DNA of 21,478 bases from positions 495,203-516,680 of the forward strand of contig SZWC01000100.1 in NCBI GenBank assembly GCA_023375785.1. Direction: 5' to 3'. Both the position numbers and the translations under genes were made by a program. Below, in pieces: positions 1 through 9,016 of the stretch. The notes beneath the pieces were generated by a model, which saw only the letters and a list, made by a program, of their open reading frames with translations, was not told the origin of the DNA and searched no databases. How positions within the stretch are numbered: the first letter of the stretch is position 1; each line of letters starts with the position of its first letter. The stretch is from Penium margaritaceum. Its lineage: Eukaryota > Streptophyta > Zygnematophyceae > Desmidiales > Peniaceae.

Positions 1-1665
1 TGCCGGCCCCAAGCTTGCGTGTGAGGCGTAGGCAAGTCAGTTCAGGTCCGGCAAGCGACGCAAGTCTCCGGATTTCCAAATGTCATCCAACTGTCGTTCC
101 ACCTGTCTTGGTGATGCGGGAGAAAGGGAGAGATGGATCAAGGTGTCGGCGGGGCTGAAGGTAATGGCTGAAAGAGGAGAAGCTGCCAACGACGGCTGCG
201 GGTGTAGCAGCTGCTGCTGTTGCTTGCGACCGCAGCTGCGATTGCCGGCACATATAGATCTGTTCGCTTTTCCGGCGGACAGGACCCGAGTCCCCGCCAT
301 AACTGAGGGGCTGATCCATTACTGCCGGAGTCTGATGCGGTAGAGAGGGTGACGTCATTGGCGAGGGCTCACGAGCGATTGCGACGTTGCGAGGAGTTTG
401 CAAAAATGAAAGTTTGCCTCCAAAACATCAGCGACTGCCGCAGAGTGGCCACATGCGGTCAGTCCTGGGCATAAATTTAGAAAGGCAAACTTGTCCGGGG
501 CGATGACCTGACCAGTCGCCACTATATTCCGCGACGATGTAGACATGAGGGTATGGCAAGCGCCTCCACTGACTTTTTACTAATAAAAGATGTGGCGGTC
601 AGCGATGATCGCAGGATTACTCAGCCAGTAAATCACGTCGTCGCCAGACTCCAACCTGACGGTAAACTTTCACCTCGTACCCCACCCCAATGGCGAGCTT
701 TCGAGGGATCATGTGTTTCGAGAATACCAAACTTAGAATTAAACTACAACATATATTAGCACCAGCGTTTGAACTTAGAAAGCACAAATAAAAATAGATC
801 CTTCAATCAAACTACCTTTAAAGTTCAAGTCCGAGCGCCGTCGGAGAAAAGATTAACAAACAGTTTGATGTTTCAGAAAACAAGGACGGCCAGAATCGCT
901 CAGGCGTCAAAGCGGTCGTCCAGCCGTTCAGTTCAGCCTGTAACTTCAAACATCTTTGCGAGGTTTTAGTCTTCTGTCGATGAGGAATCAGATAGGCTTC
1001 AGCGCTAGTAGGCCTCGGCAACACATGACCTCTCACAAGGACAGGAAGGAAAACATGATTATCTTATCAATTTATCCAATTGAGAATGGTTCTCATTGGT
1101 CAACTCGATATGGGACTCTTTAGCTGCAAACCAACGCTGTCGGATTTGCAAGTTCTTGCAGCAAAAATTCCTGCAACGGAAGTCTGTGACAGGCTTTTTA
1201 AACATCGCATCAAATCCTTATCTGAACATGAATGACGTCTGGATGTGTCGGATCACTGATTCCCAAATTCAGTTTAGGTTCTAAACATCGACGTAAGAGG
1301 CCCGGGTTCAAGCGGGAAAGAGAGTCTGTTCGACGAAAACAAGGGACACAAGGCCTACGGTAGGTTCCACGGTGGACTATGCGGCAGACTTTGCGGAAAA
1401 CCCCAAACACTCGCCCAAATTGTCGCACCGAACTCTGAAGACAATTTATCTCCTCTTAAAAACTTCCACGGCACACCTCGTGCGTAGACAACGGGGCTAA
1501 TCCATTTATGGCTAGAGTACGACGTGGCATGCAGAAACCCATCAATTGTGAGAATAAACGAGATCTTATGTGTGCTTACAATAGCTTGCGATTTTAAGAG
1601 AATTAAGAAAGCTACTGAGTTTCTGTCTAGAATGCCACTAGCAAACGTTGGAGTACGACGCCAAC

Positions 1666-1694
1666 GTCAACTTCTTGTGTAATCAGAAGTTGAC
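1666..1694. repeat. Perfect 10-bp inverted repeat (hairpin)
   Basis: GTCAACTTCT at 1666-1675 is the exact reverse complement of AGAAGTTGAC at 1685-1694, separated by a 9-base loop. There is no T tract after it and no neighbouring gene, so a terminator role is unsupported. It could be a fragment of a small transposon or a chance hairpin. Confidence 0.6.
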
Positions 1695-1861
1695 AAATAC
1701 CTTACTATTAGTGTAAACTAAGACTTGTTGTTATTTCTTCTATCTTTCAAGTTCTACGTCCCGTTTCATTGTCATGAACCTATTGTTTTCAGTTCGATGC
1801 CTACTCTTTTTCTACCATACCATGGTACGTAATGACATCGTGTTTTGAAAAGCAGGTGTCA

Positions 1862-1899
1862 ATGCGTTCGCAATTACATGCATGTAATTGCGAACGCAT
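1862..1899. repeat. Perfect 38-bp palindrome without spacer
   Basis: The left half ATGCGTTCGCAATTACATG (1862-1880) is followed immediately by its exact reverse complement (1881-1899), so the whole 38 bp is self-complementary with no loop. A 7-bp outer pair, ATCGTGT at 1837-1843 and ACACGAT at 1911-1917, suggests an older and longer imperfect inverted repeat of about 80 bp. A spacer-free palindrome this long is rare by chance. It could be a foldback element remnant, a double-stranded-break repair product or an assembly foldback. No flanking target duplication is evident. Confidence 0.9.
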
Positions 1900-2500
1900 C
1901 GAAAAAACATACACGATATTGATTAGCGGCAGAAATAATAGGAATGCACAATCACACATACATCCTGTTGAGTGAAGCGATTACTGCGCTGGTGCCAAGC
2001 TCCGATATGGTGAAGACAGTACTGCATTCGGAGCACTGTACGGAAAGTTACGGATTTTACGGTGGATTCCCGGGTCCACGTCGACTGGGAATTTCCTTCG
2101 GTATAGGCCAGACAGATTCTGGCATCCAGCCCTGGAGTAGCCTAAAGGGGTTGAAACGTACTATACTGTGCTGGCATGCACAAGAGGCTCGCGCATGCCC
2201 CTAAGCTGGCTCCAGGAAGAGGAGAGCTACTTGTTGCACAGTACTGCACAGCCACCCTGGTTAAGGAGTCTTGTAGCTGACTGGGCAAGCATCATGCACC
2301 CTGGACATGAGGCTTCCACTACATCAGTAGCCTCATGCATGGAGCCAAGGCCCCTTCTACCAACATGGGCCAATCCGGTGCAAGCTTCAGGAGGATCCTG
2401 GTCGACGGATCTGATGCAACATCATGGCGAGATCAACGGTCATCACAGGAAGTCCTGAAGGGCAAGCAACCTCCTGGGAAGCTGCACCTGAACACTTGAC

Positions 2501-2645
2501 GAAGCTTCCTCAAGGAGGAAGCTTCTCCCTGAATCTGCTGAGGTGCCAGGAAAAAACCTTGTACTACAGGAAGCTTCTCCTGAAGGAAGCTTCCCTATTC
2601 CAGGAAAGGAGAGGGAGCTGACCTGAAGCACCTGAAGGAAGCTTC
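2501..2645 (+). promoter_or_regulatory. Array of five GAAGCTTC (heat-shock-element-like) sites
   Basis: GAAGCTTC occurs at 2501-2508, 2518-2525, 2570-2577, 2586-2593 and 2638-2645, always in the same AGGAAGCTTC-type context. Each copy has the form GAAnnTTC, two inverted units of the heat-shock factor site nGAAn. All lie 34 to 180 bases upstream of the TATA box at 2679, where heat-inducible plant promoters and LTRs carry such sites. The last copy sits in a hairpin: CCTGAAGGA at 2631-2639 pairs with TCCTTCAGG at 2646-2654. Extra GAA and TTC units between copies do not all keep canonical 2-base spacing, so heat-shock factor binding is an inference. Confidence 0.5.
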
Positions 2646-2666
2646 TCCTTCAGGTGGTCAACTTGC

Positions 2667-2698
2667 CAGGACCTCAAGTATAAAAGGCGGAGGTCCTG
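2667..2698 (+). promoter_or_regulatory. TATA box inside the loop of a perfect inverted repeat
   Basis: TATAAAAGG at 2679-2687 is a textbook RNA polymerase II TATA box. It lies within the 14-base loop between CAGGACCTC (2667-2675) and its exact reverse complement GAGGTCCTG (2690-2698). Transcription would start roughly 25 to 35 bases downstream, near 2705-2720, which is pyrimidine-rich. No long coding frame follows, which fits a retrotransposon LTR better than a protein-coding gene. Confidence 0.6.
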
Positions 2699-2813
2699 CC
2701 ACTTCTCAGTATCCCAGCATCGCCAGTATCATCTCTCCAACACCACGTGCAAGGCTCCATGACTTAGCACCAGAGCACCTTCAACCAAGATGCTGCTGGA
2801 GTTCCTTCCAAGA

Positions 2814-2983
2814 CCCCTATAAGCCTGGCAGTTGCGTGCCAGCCTGGGTGGAGGACGATGCTGGTGATCCCTCCAGGATCCCTATAAGCCTGGCAAGATC
2901 TGCCAGCCTGGGAAGAGGTCAATCCCTCCAAGGCCCCTGTAAGCCTGGCAAGGCCTGCCAGCCTGGGAGGAGGACGCCCTGAC
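2814..2983 (+). repeat. Three-unit tandem repeat downstream of the TATA box
   Basis: Three diverged units begin near 2814, 2879 and 2934, with periods of about 65 and 55 bases. Each contains a TAAGCCTGGCA-type segment, then a TGCCAGCCTGGG-type segment, then a GGAGGA or GAAGAGG purine run ending in CCCTCCA or a related sequence. Within each unit CTGGCA and TGCCAG can pair as a short hairpin. If the upstream TATA box is used, the array is in the 5' transcribed part. I see no coding pattern. Confidence 0.75.
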
Positions 2984-3198
2984 ATCCTGAAGGCCGTTCA
3001 CTATTGCGACGTTGTTGTGCCGAGACCCTTGCTCTGACGGCCTTGACGGCCTAGCAAGGCGTTGCGCCCCAGTTTAGGGCCATGAGTTATGTCCGAGCAC
3101 AACGCTGAGTTGTTTTCATAGCTGTTGTTCCTTGTACAATACTTGTACTTTTAACAAGATTCAACTCCATAATTCTTACTTCCGCTAGTTTTTCAACA

Positions 3199-3507
3199 GA
3201 GTGTACAAGGCATGCTTGCTGGGCATAAAAGATCCTACGGTAGCAGGGGACCCCCTTGCTGCATCAGAGCATGCGGTGGCTTTGTCGCTGCAAGCTCACA
3301 AAATCTAACACATCCAACCTCCACCCCATACCAATTCCAACCACAAGCTCACCACACCCCTACTCCTACCTCTAGCGGCACCTACACCCCCATCATCAAC
3401 TCAACAAACACAGATGGAGCCTACCCACCTCCCCTCCCTCCTACCACATACATTTCACATCCCATACACACATGAGGTACAACAAAAACACAAATGCACT
3501 TCTTGTA
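3199..3507. other. C/A-rich non-coding stretch leading into the microsatellite
   Basis: This stretch is strongly biased to C and A on the + strand, with many CCAACC, CACCCC and CCTACC runs from about 3310 on. A Pro/Thr-rich open frame (3212-3475) follows from that composition and is not supported as a gene. ATCAGAGC at 3265-3272 matches 8 bases of the plant initiator-Met primer-binding sequence but is 66 bases past the candidate LTR end, so I do not call it. Confidence 0.4.
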
Positions 3508-3513
3508 AGCGCG

Positions 3514-3552
<39 letters not shown>

Positions 3553-4140
3553 ACACACATACACACACACAAATATACATACATACACATACACACACAC
3601 ACACATACATACACACACACACGCACGCGTGCACGTGTGGGCGCACGTACCCACATACAGAGGTACACATGCAAGAAAGCACACATGTACACACACAAGC
3701 ACAAATTTTCACATGAATGCACTTATACTGGCACACACACACACACACACCACACACACACACACACACATATGTAAACATGCATACGTGTGCACATGCA
3801 CACAAGCAAACACGCATGTACGCATGCACAAACGCACAATAAAACACACACACATGCATCTGTGCACCCATACAAGCGCTCACACACAAACACATGTATG
3901 CATGCACGCACGCATACATACATGCACCTAGACACTCTCGCACACACGCAAAAACATGGATCACACACGCATGCACACATGCATACACACACATACAGAT
4001 AAAAGCATGCACAAAAACATGCACAAATGCATGCGCGCACAAAGGCAGGTAGTCATGCACGTGCACATGCAAGGGCACATGCAAGCACGTCGTCACACAT
4101 GCTAGCACAATCACTCACTGACACACACATACACACACAT

Positions 4141-4172
<32 letters not shown>

Positions 4173-4423
4173 GCACATACACACACATATAAACAAACAT
4201 ACACACCCACACGTACATGCCCACAAGCATCCATGCACGGGCACGTGCACTTGCATGGATGCACGCATTCACATACCAAAAAACCACATGCACATGCACA
4301 CGCATACACATAAGTGCGTGCATATGCACCCGTACACATACTCTCACACACACACACACATACACACACACACATACACACACACACACACACAAAAATA
4401 TACACCCACAACCACACACACAT
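3508..4423. repeat. CA/TG microsatellite tract with GC and TA interspersions
   Basis: The tract is dominated by (CA)n, with (TACA)n, (GCAC)n, ATGC-type and short pure GC blocks. The longest clean runs are at about 3508-3639, 3733-3770, 4120-4180 and 4340-4394. Bases 3508-3571 and 3573-3639 are each strictly alternating purine and pyrimidine, interrupted only at 3571-3573. All long frames here (His/Thr-rich on +, Cys/Val-rich on -) are translations of the repeat, not genes. Confidence 0.95.
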
Positions 4424-5353
4424 GGGGATTGCCCCTGAGTTATTTGGGAAGCGACGAGATTGCTTCCCATTGGCTAAAAGGCTCTTACGACGTCAACTAC
4501 CGTGCATGCTAACACCTGCTCGCATCTGTCTCTAGTGTTGCCACTACTCGAAAGTTTTGTTGTTGGTACTAAACTGTTGTTGACACTCCTCATGTTCCTA
4601 CTACTTATGTTGCTACTACTTCTGCATTTGTCGTGGTACTGATGTTAGGGTTGCTCATCCCACAATTATTACTGTTGCTACTGAGGCAACAAGTAGGCCG
4701 AATGCAAAAGAGGTTGTGACTAGTGCAAAAGTCATTTAAGGCAACGTAGTTGCTACTCTTGCTTCAGCTTCTCTGTGCTACTTTTGTTGCAACATTCGTG
4801 CTGTTGTTGTGTGCTCCTACTATTACTACTCTAGTTGATGCGTGGTGTTTTAGCAATAGTTGTGTGGAGCAATTGTTGTGGCCGAGAGTAGCTCCTGCTG
4901 CTACTGGAGCATCCAAATGCTACTGATGTGGTTGTTGTGGTTATTGCTAAGCGTGGAGCAGTCGCTATTGATGTCTCCAAGAGTCGTTGTCACGTTATTG
5001 ATGCAGAGATCGAATATTATTGGTGCTGCCGACTATACCAAATTAATTCCAATCACAGCTGTTGTTGCAACCGATGTAATGGCCATCCAAATCTACCATA
5101 TCTGCTATTGTGGCGACCTAGAACACTATCCTCGATGAATGTCCCGACGAAGAAGGCAAGCGTGGCGCGTGAAGGTGTTGGAAAAATGGCAGGGTTCCGC
5201 CTTGGGCTCTTTCGGAGGACTACATGACGAGAGCCCTTAGCCAAGGGCCTCCACATTGGTAGGACCTTTACAACCCACTCAGCCCTCCCCAACCTAGATG
5301 TTTCCATTGTTGCTACTGCATGGTGTATGATGGGATACCGAGGCACATTTTCT
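4424..5353. other. Triplet-biased non-coding sequence left of the gypsy insertion
   Basis: From about 4540 to 5080 the + strand is enriched in degenerate TTG, GTT, GCT and ACT triplets, for example TTGTTG and GTTGCTACTAC, like a decayed trinucleotide repeat. Frames of up to about 99 codons exist on both strands, including one at 5346-5053 on the - strand, but none carries a recognisable domain. If the copia LTR at right is followed by a primer site (see 13492-13508), the part next to 5353 would once have been continuous with a copia leader. I cannot confirm that from its content. Confidence 0.45.
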
Positions 5354-5358
5354 CTCCT
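5354..5358. repeat. Target-site duplication, left copy (CTCCT)
   Basis: CTCCT immediately precedes the first LTR base (TGTAGC...) and is repeated exactly after the last LTR base (13492-13496). Five bases is the normal duplication for Ty3/gypsy integrases. The match fixes both ends of the element and shows they have not recombined with another copy. Confidence 0.88.
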
Positions 5359-6059
5359 TGTAGCGGGAGGGCCGGTTCAGCCCTCCCTCCTCGCTGATGC
5401 AAGGGGTGGTTGCGCACCACCCCTCGCGTCTGCGATGGCTGGCCGGCGGCCAGCAATTCGCTGGCCGTCGGCCAGCTCGCTGCCGGCCGGCTGGACGGCC
5501 GGCGGCCGGCCAAGCGACCGGCCGGCCACCGGCCGGCCAGCCGCCAGCCGCCGATCGCGGCCTCAGCCGGATCGGCGGCTGAGAGGCCACGAGGGCCTCG
5601 AGGGTGAGGCCTCGTAGCCTCGTGCCCTCGTCCCCCCCTCGCCCTCCTTGCAAACCAGCAAGAGAGGATGAGGGATAGGGGGAGCGAGAGTGAGGTCAAA
5701 ATTGCTGGCGCGAAATCGCCAGCGTGCCTCGCACGCGACGATTTCGCGCCAGGACGACAAAAACGTAAGTCGAAGTTCGTTTGCGACGAACTTCGACATA
5801 AAATAAACGAAATAACTCGTGCGAACACACGAGTTCGAGGTAAAAACCCCCGGTTTGGGTCCCAAAACCAGGGGTTTGGGTAAAAACAGAAATGGGCCTC
5901 CGGAGACTCGAAATATTCGAGTCTCCCTGCTCTGGGTCGTTGATGACGATTGCCCCTCAGTCTTGCGAGGGGGGTAAACCCCTGACGCGGACTGAGAACG
6001 CCATTCTGCGAACTCCGACAATGACTTCAGAGCAGGAGCTGGAGACTCAGCCCGTTACA
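5359..6059 (+). repeat. 5' LTR of the gypsy element (701 bp)
   Basis: The LTR runs from TGTAGC to GTTACA. From 5535 on it aligns without gaps to 12967-13491 with 15 differences in 525 bp, 13 of them transitions. It is unusually rich in inverted repeats: 5365-5372/5380-5387, 5545-5556/5570-5581, 5705-5718/5739-5752, 5769-5780/5786-5797, 5814-5821/5828-5835, 5844-5877 (nested) and 5902-5912/5916-5926. Bases 5430-5540 are a GGCCGGC-type palindromic GC block. The only TATA-like stretch is a weak ATAAAATAA near 5798; no strong core promoter is visible. Confidence 0.92.
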
Positions 6060-6060
6060 G

Positions 6061-6073
6061 TGGTTCTCAGAGC
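6061..6073 (+). other. Candidate primer-binding site (initiator-Met tRNA-like)
   Basis: TGGTTCTCAGAGC starts one base after the 5' LTR. The plant initiator-Met primer site is TGGTATCAGAGC; the match is exact apart from TC in place of A after TGGT. Position and the leading TGG are those expected for minus-strand priming. The extra base may be a mutation that weakens priming. Confidence 0.65.
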
Positions 6074-6928
6074 GAGACGACCCTCGCGACCAAGGGTTCG
6101 ACGGAAACGGCGGCTACGACCTAGATAAAACGCCGCCGGCAGCTGCAAGCAGCAGCAGAAACGCCAGAAGGGACTACGGCATCAACACTTGACGGATTGA
6201 AGCGCCGTAAAGTGCGTTAGAGAGCGGGAAAAAAGCTCTACTTGGTGGAGAGTCTTTCTTCCAGCCTCTCCACACTTCCAGGGGGCTAGGAGGATTTTTG
6301 TGGGATGGGTTGGGGAGTTCCCACCTCTAAAACCACAAAATCCTCCTCATTTTCAAGGCTCCTTCAAACCTCCTTCATCCAAAAAATTGGGACTGCGTCC
6401 CTCCCCAAGCTTAGGGGCTCTCAAGACCTGCGAGCACCCTAAAAAGAAGGAGGGTGACAACTTGGGGACTTTTGGCGGCTCCCCCAACGCCGCCGGCTCA
6501 AGGAGGACGCCGCCAAGGGTCGCAAGACGCGCAAAGAAGACTCAAGAGGAGAGCAAGGAAGACAAGAAGACAAGAAGAAGACAAGAAGCTAGAAGAAGGA
6601 TTGGAGAAATTGCTAGGAATTGTGTAATTCCTCTCCTATTGTTTGTCCTAGCTTTGTGAGCGGTACTCACACTTCTTGTCAATTCCTTGTAGTGTAGTTT
6701 TCTGTTTTCCTAGGTACTAGTGCTTGCCAATCGCCGTGAGTCACGGCTTAGGAAGTCTAGTTCCCAAAATCCACGACCTTGTGCCGACGTGGCGGCCTAG
6801 GAAAGTAGAGATTGAATTTGTAATTGCCTCACCGATCGTGAGAGCGTGACCTTAGGAGGCGATTCCTCCTCAAAGTTGTGGGGTGATCCTCACAACGGTC
6901 TTCACGTGCTAGTTGCACGAGCGACGAG
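6074..6928 (+). other. Long untranslated leader between primer site and gag
   Basis: About 850 bases separate the primer site from the gag start, where packaging signals are expected. A purine-rich stretch of AAGAAGA and AGGAGAGCAAGG type occupies about 6534-6600. A 119-codon frame (6300-6659) starts with ATG and ends in a short hydrophobic run, but its composition follows the local base bias and it has no recognisable domain. I treat it as a possible upstream frame without support. Confidence 0.55.
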
Positions 6929-9016
6929 ATGGCAAGTGCCGGACCGTCTAGGACCAACAAGGGCAAGGTGGTGACGTTCTCACCACACGTCCTCGGCGGA
7001 CTCCAAGTTTTGGGAGCCGCCGCCGCGAGCACGGTTGCCAACCCAAAGGCAACCGTACCGCCTAAGGCAACCGTACCGCCTAAGGCAACCGTGCCACCTA
7101 AGGCAACCGACGCCAACCTCGGCGATACCGAGAAGGGTGCGGAGGCCGCAAAGGTGCTCGACGAGCACGTCGACACGCACATGGGCGACCCCCATGCGAC
7201 GGACGACGCGATGGAGGAGGATCTTCCGGAGGAGGACCCCCACGAAGAGCACGACGCCGAAGATGGCGAAGGCGACGAGGATCGCGACCATCGCCATCGT
7301 CGTGCGGCGAACTCGAGCCGACTGCTCGAGAAGGAAAAGGCGCCCGCCGCATCGCCTGAAGCTGCCGACGGCAGCGAGATGGCCGAGAGGAGCAAGGGCG
7401 CCGAAAGCAGTCACAAGGGAAGTTCCCGCGAGAACGAGCCGGACGACGACGCCGCAAAGGCAATTCGCGATGGCCGTCGTAGGCTTGCGGAGTTTGCTGC
7501 TGAGGCGGCAGGCCGACTGAAGATCACCACCGACGGTGGAGACACGGCCCCACTCGGAGGAATGGGGGCGGACCCCCCTTCCTACGATGTGCCCGCGATG
7601 GGGCAGGGCAGCGCCCACTCGAGCGTCGTCGCCGACGATAGTCTCCTCCGAAAGGTGGGACTCCTTGGAGGCATGTATGCGAACCGTACCCTCTTGTAGT
7701 GTGTAAGGGTGCACGGACAACGCGAGGCCCTAGAGGCTATCGTCGATGCTCTGACGACATCAGAGCTCAAGTTCGCGTTCGCCAACCTGCTGGCCCACGT
7801 CCGGCAGAGCATCACGGATCTTGACCGTGATCGTCAGCTGCAGCGCCTGGCCGCCCATGAGGCAAGCCGCCGATGCAACGACCTCGACAAGGCGTTGTAG
7901 AGCGTGACCCAGGTGCGGATGCAGTAGCAAGTGCAGCGTGTCACAACTGCGGATGCCACGGCCGGTGGCAGCGACGACCTGCCTACCTCAACGACTTCGG
8001 GGTCAGTCATGAACACGTCCTTCCTCCACAGTGTGGAGATCTTCCGGAAGGGCGTGAAGCTGACCGACTGGCTGAACCGCATGGAGCACGTTCTACGTGT
8101 CCACAAGGCTCCATTCAGCCAGTGGGGCGACCTTGCCACGACGCGGCTTGAAGACAAACTCTTCAAGTATGTGGTCAAGGAGTGGACTGCGCAGCAGCCG
8201 CACCTCGAGTGGCAGCCCATGCCGTGGGAGGCTTTCTGCACGATCATGCGCAAGAAGTGCACCCAACGTGAGGAGGCGTAGCGCGCCTTCCACAAGATCA
8301 AGGACTTGAGGCAACTGGGTAGCTCGCTCGAATCCTACATGAGCGAGTTCACCGCACTCGTGGAGGAAGCCGAAAGCTTCACCGAGGGCGATGGTACTCA
8401 GATGTTCAAGTACCCGGAGTGCATGCTGCTGGAGTACTTGCGTGATGGTCTCGCCAGCGAGAAGCTGAAGGACAAGACCACCACGACAGCCACTGGCCAA
8501 GCTTGGACAAGCTGGAGGGCGTTGCGCGACTACATGAGCGAAGTGTATTCGGCGAACCCGAAATACTACTCTGATGCACGGCCGAACGCGCGTGCACATC
8601 AGGGGCGCGACATGCGCGTGGACGCTGCAGGGGCTGGTGGGTCAGCCGGACAGCGAGGCGGGGCCAAGGGCAAGCAGCCTACAAACCCTCCGGCCAAGAA
8701 GGCTGGTGGATACAAGGGTCCCAACAACAAGCGCAGCCGCGAGAATGACGAGCTGCGAGCGGCGCGTGAGTGTCGCAACGCAGCCTTCCACGAAGGGCTC
8801 TGCCACAACTGCATGCAGCCGGGCCACGTTAGGGCTCAGTGCCCTGAGGCTGCTGGTGGTGGACAAGAGGTCGCGGCGCTAGCTACAGCAGCGGTACCTC
8901 GTGGGGATGGTGCAGCAGGAGGCCGCGGACAAGGCCGTGGACAGGGTCGCGGTCGCGGCAATGGGCCCGGCCGTGGTAACGGACAGGGCTGTGGGGCGGG
9001 TTTTTCCCACCCCTGA
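6929..9016 (+). pseudogene. gag: gypsy gag, interrupted by four in-frame TAG codons
   Basis: Gag forms the retrotransposon particle and binds its RNA. One frame runs from ATG 6929 to TGA 9014-9016 (about 695 codons) and is broken by TAG at 7697, 7898, 7925 and 8279. Residues about 40-60 hold the PKATVP repeat, about 88-120 are a Glu/Asp-rich segment, and the core capsid-like region is about 370-540 (for example around the LTDWLNRMEHVL stretch near 8060). A zinc knuckle CHNCMQPGHVRAQC (C-x2-C-x4-H-x4-C) lies at 8801-8842, and a Gly/Arg-rich tail follows to the end. The 7925 and 8279 stops sit where Gln would be natural, consistent with CAG to TAG change. The acidic N-terminal third is unusually long for a chromovirus gag. 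Identity is firm from the knuckle and position. Confidence 0.88.
7046..7108 (+). repeat. 18-bp tandem repeat in gag encoding PKATVP
   Basis: Three 18-base units (7046-7063, 7064-7081, 7082-7099) and a half unit (to 7108) encode repeated Pro-Lys-Ala-Thr-Val-Pro. Units 1 and 2 are identical and unit 3 differs at two bases, so expansion is recent by replication slippage. The period is a multiple of three and keeps the frame. Copy number probably varies between family members. Confidence 0.9.

Larger units (their letters stand above)
1..1965. other. Gene-poor sequence with no supportable coding region
   Basis: I see no conserved protein motif, RNA gene or transposon domain in this stretch. Open frames are short (about 106 codons or fewer), lie on both strands and look like chance. 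The first 400 bases are GC-richer and include a - strand frame with Ser/Pro/Ala-rich residues (about 403-83) that could be part of a host exon, but nothing identifies it. From about 700 to 1900 the sequence becomes AT-richer. The only structures worth naming are the inverted repeats at 1666-1694 and 1862-1899, listed separately. Confidence 0.5.
1966..3198 (+). mobile_element. Candidate solo or orphan LTR of an LTR retrotransposon
   Basis: The block begins TGTTGA (1966-1971) and ends TCAACA (3193-3198), which are exact inverted complements of the TG...CA kind that bounds LTRs. Inside, in the usual U3-R-U5 order, are an upstream repeat array (2501-2645), a TATA box (2679), a tandem-repeat section (2814-2983) and a T-rich tail with TTGTACAATACTTGTAC. 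Against this, the five bases outside each end (CATCC and GAGTG) do not match, no second copy lies in the window, and no convincing primer site follows (ATCAGAGC at 3265-3272 is only a partial match to the plant initiator-Met site). It could instead be an ordinary host promoter and 5' transcribed region. Confidence 0.4.

Noticed and set aside
83..403. Possible host exon on the - strand near the left edge
   Set aside because: It is Ser/Pro/Ala-rich with no recognised motif and no visible splice-bounded conservation. It cannot be supported from sequence alone.
1666..1694. Hairpin as a transcription terminator
   Set aside because: There is no adjacent gene or T tract, and intrinsic terminators of this kind are bacterial.
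3265..3272. ATCAGAGC as primer site of the 1966-3198 candidate LTR
   Set aside because: Only 8 bases match, TGGT is not present, and it is 66 bases past the proposed LTR end, too far for normal priming.
3421..4512. Long His/Thr-rich and Cys/Val-rich open frames on both strands
   Set aside because: They are direct translations of the CA/TG microsatellite, exist in several frames at once and have no start context or domain.
5419..5540. CRISPR-like or satellite array in the GC-rich LTR block
   Set aside because: The repeats are irregular overlapping GGCCGGC palindromes without constant spacers, and the sequence is eukaryotic.
5294..5828. Pro/Arg/Ala-rich - strand frames across the left gypsy LTR
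   Set aside because: The GGCCGGC palindromic block avoids stops in several frames. The right LTR repeats the same shadow, so it is not a gene.
6300..6659. 119-codon frame in the gypsy leader ending in a hydrophobic run
   Set aside because: Its Lys/Arg/Glu content comes from a purine-rich tract, there is no known leader protein in this position in chromoviruses, and nothing indicates selection.
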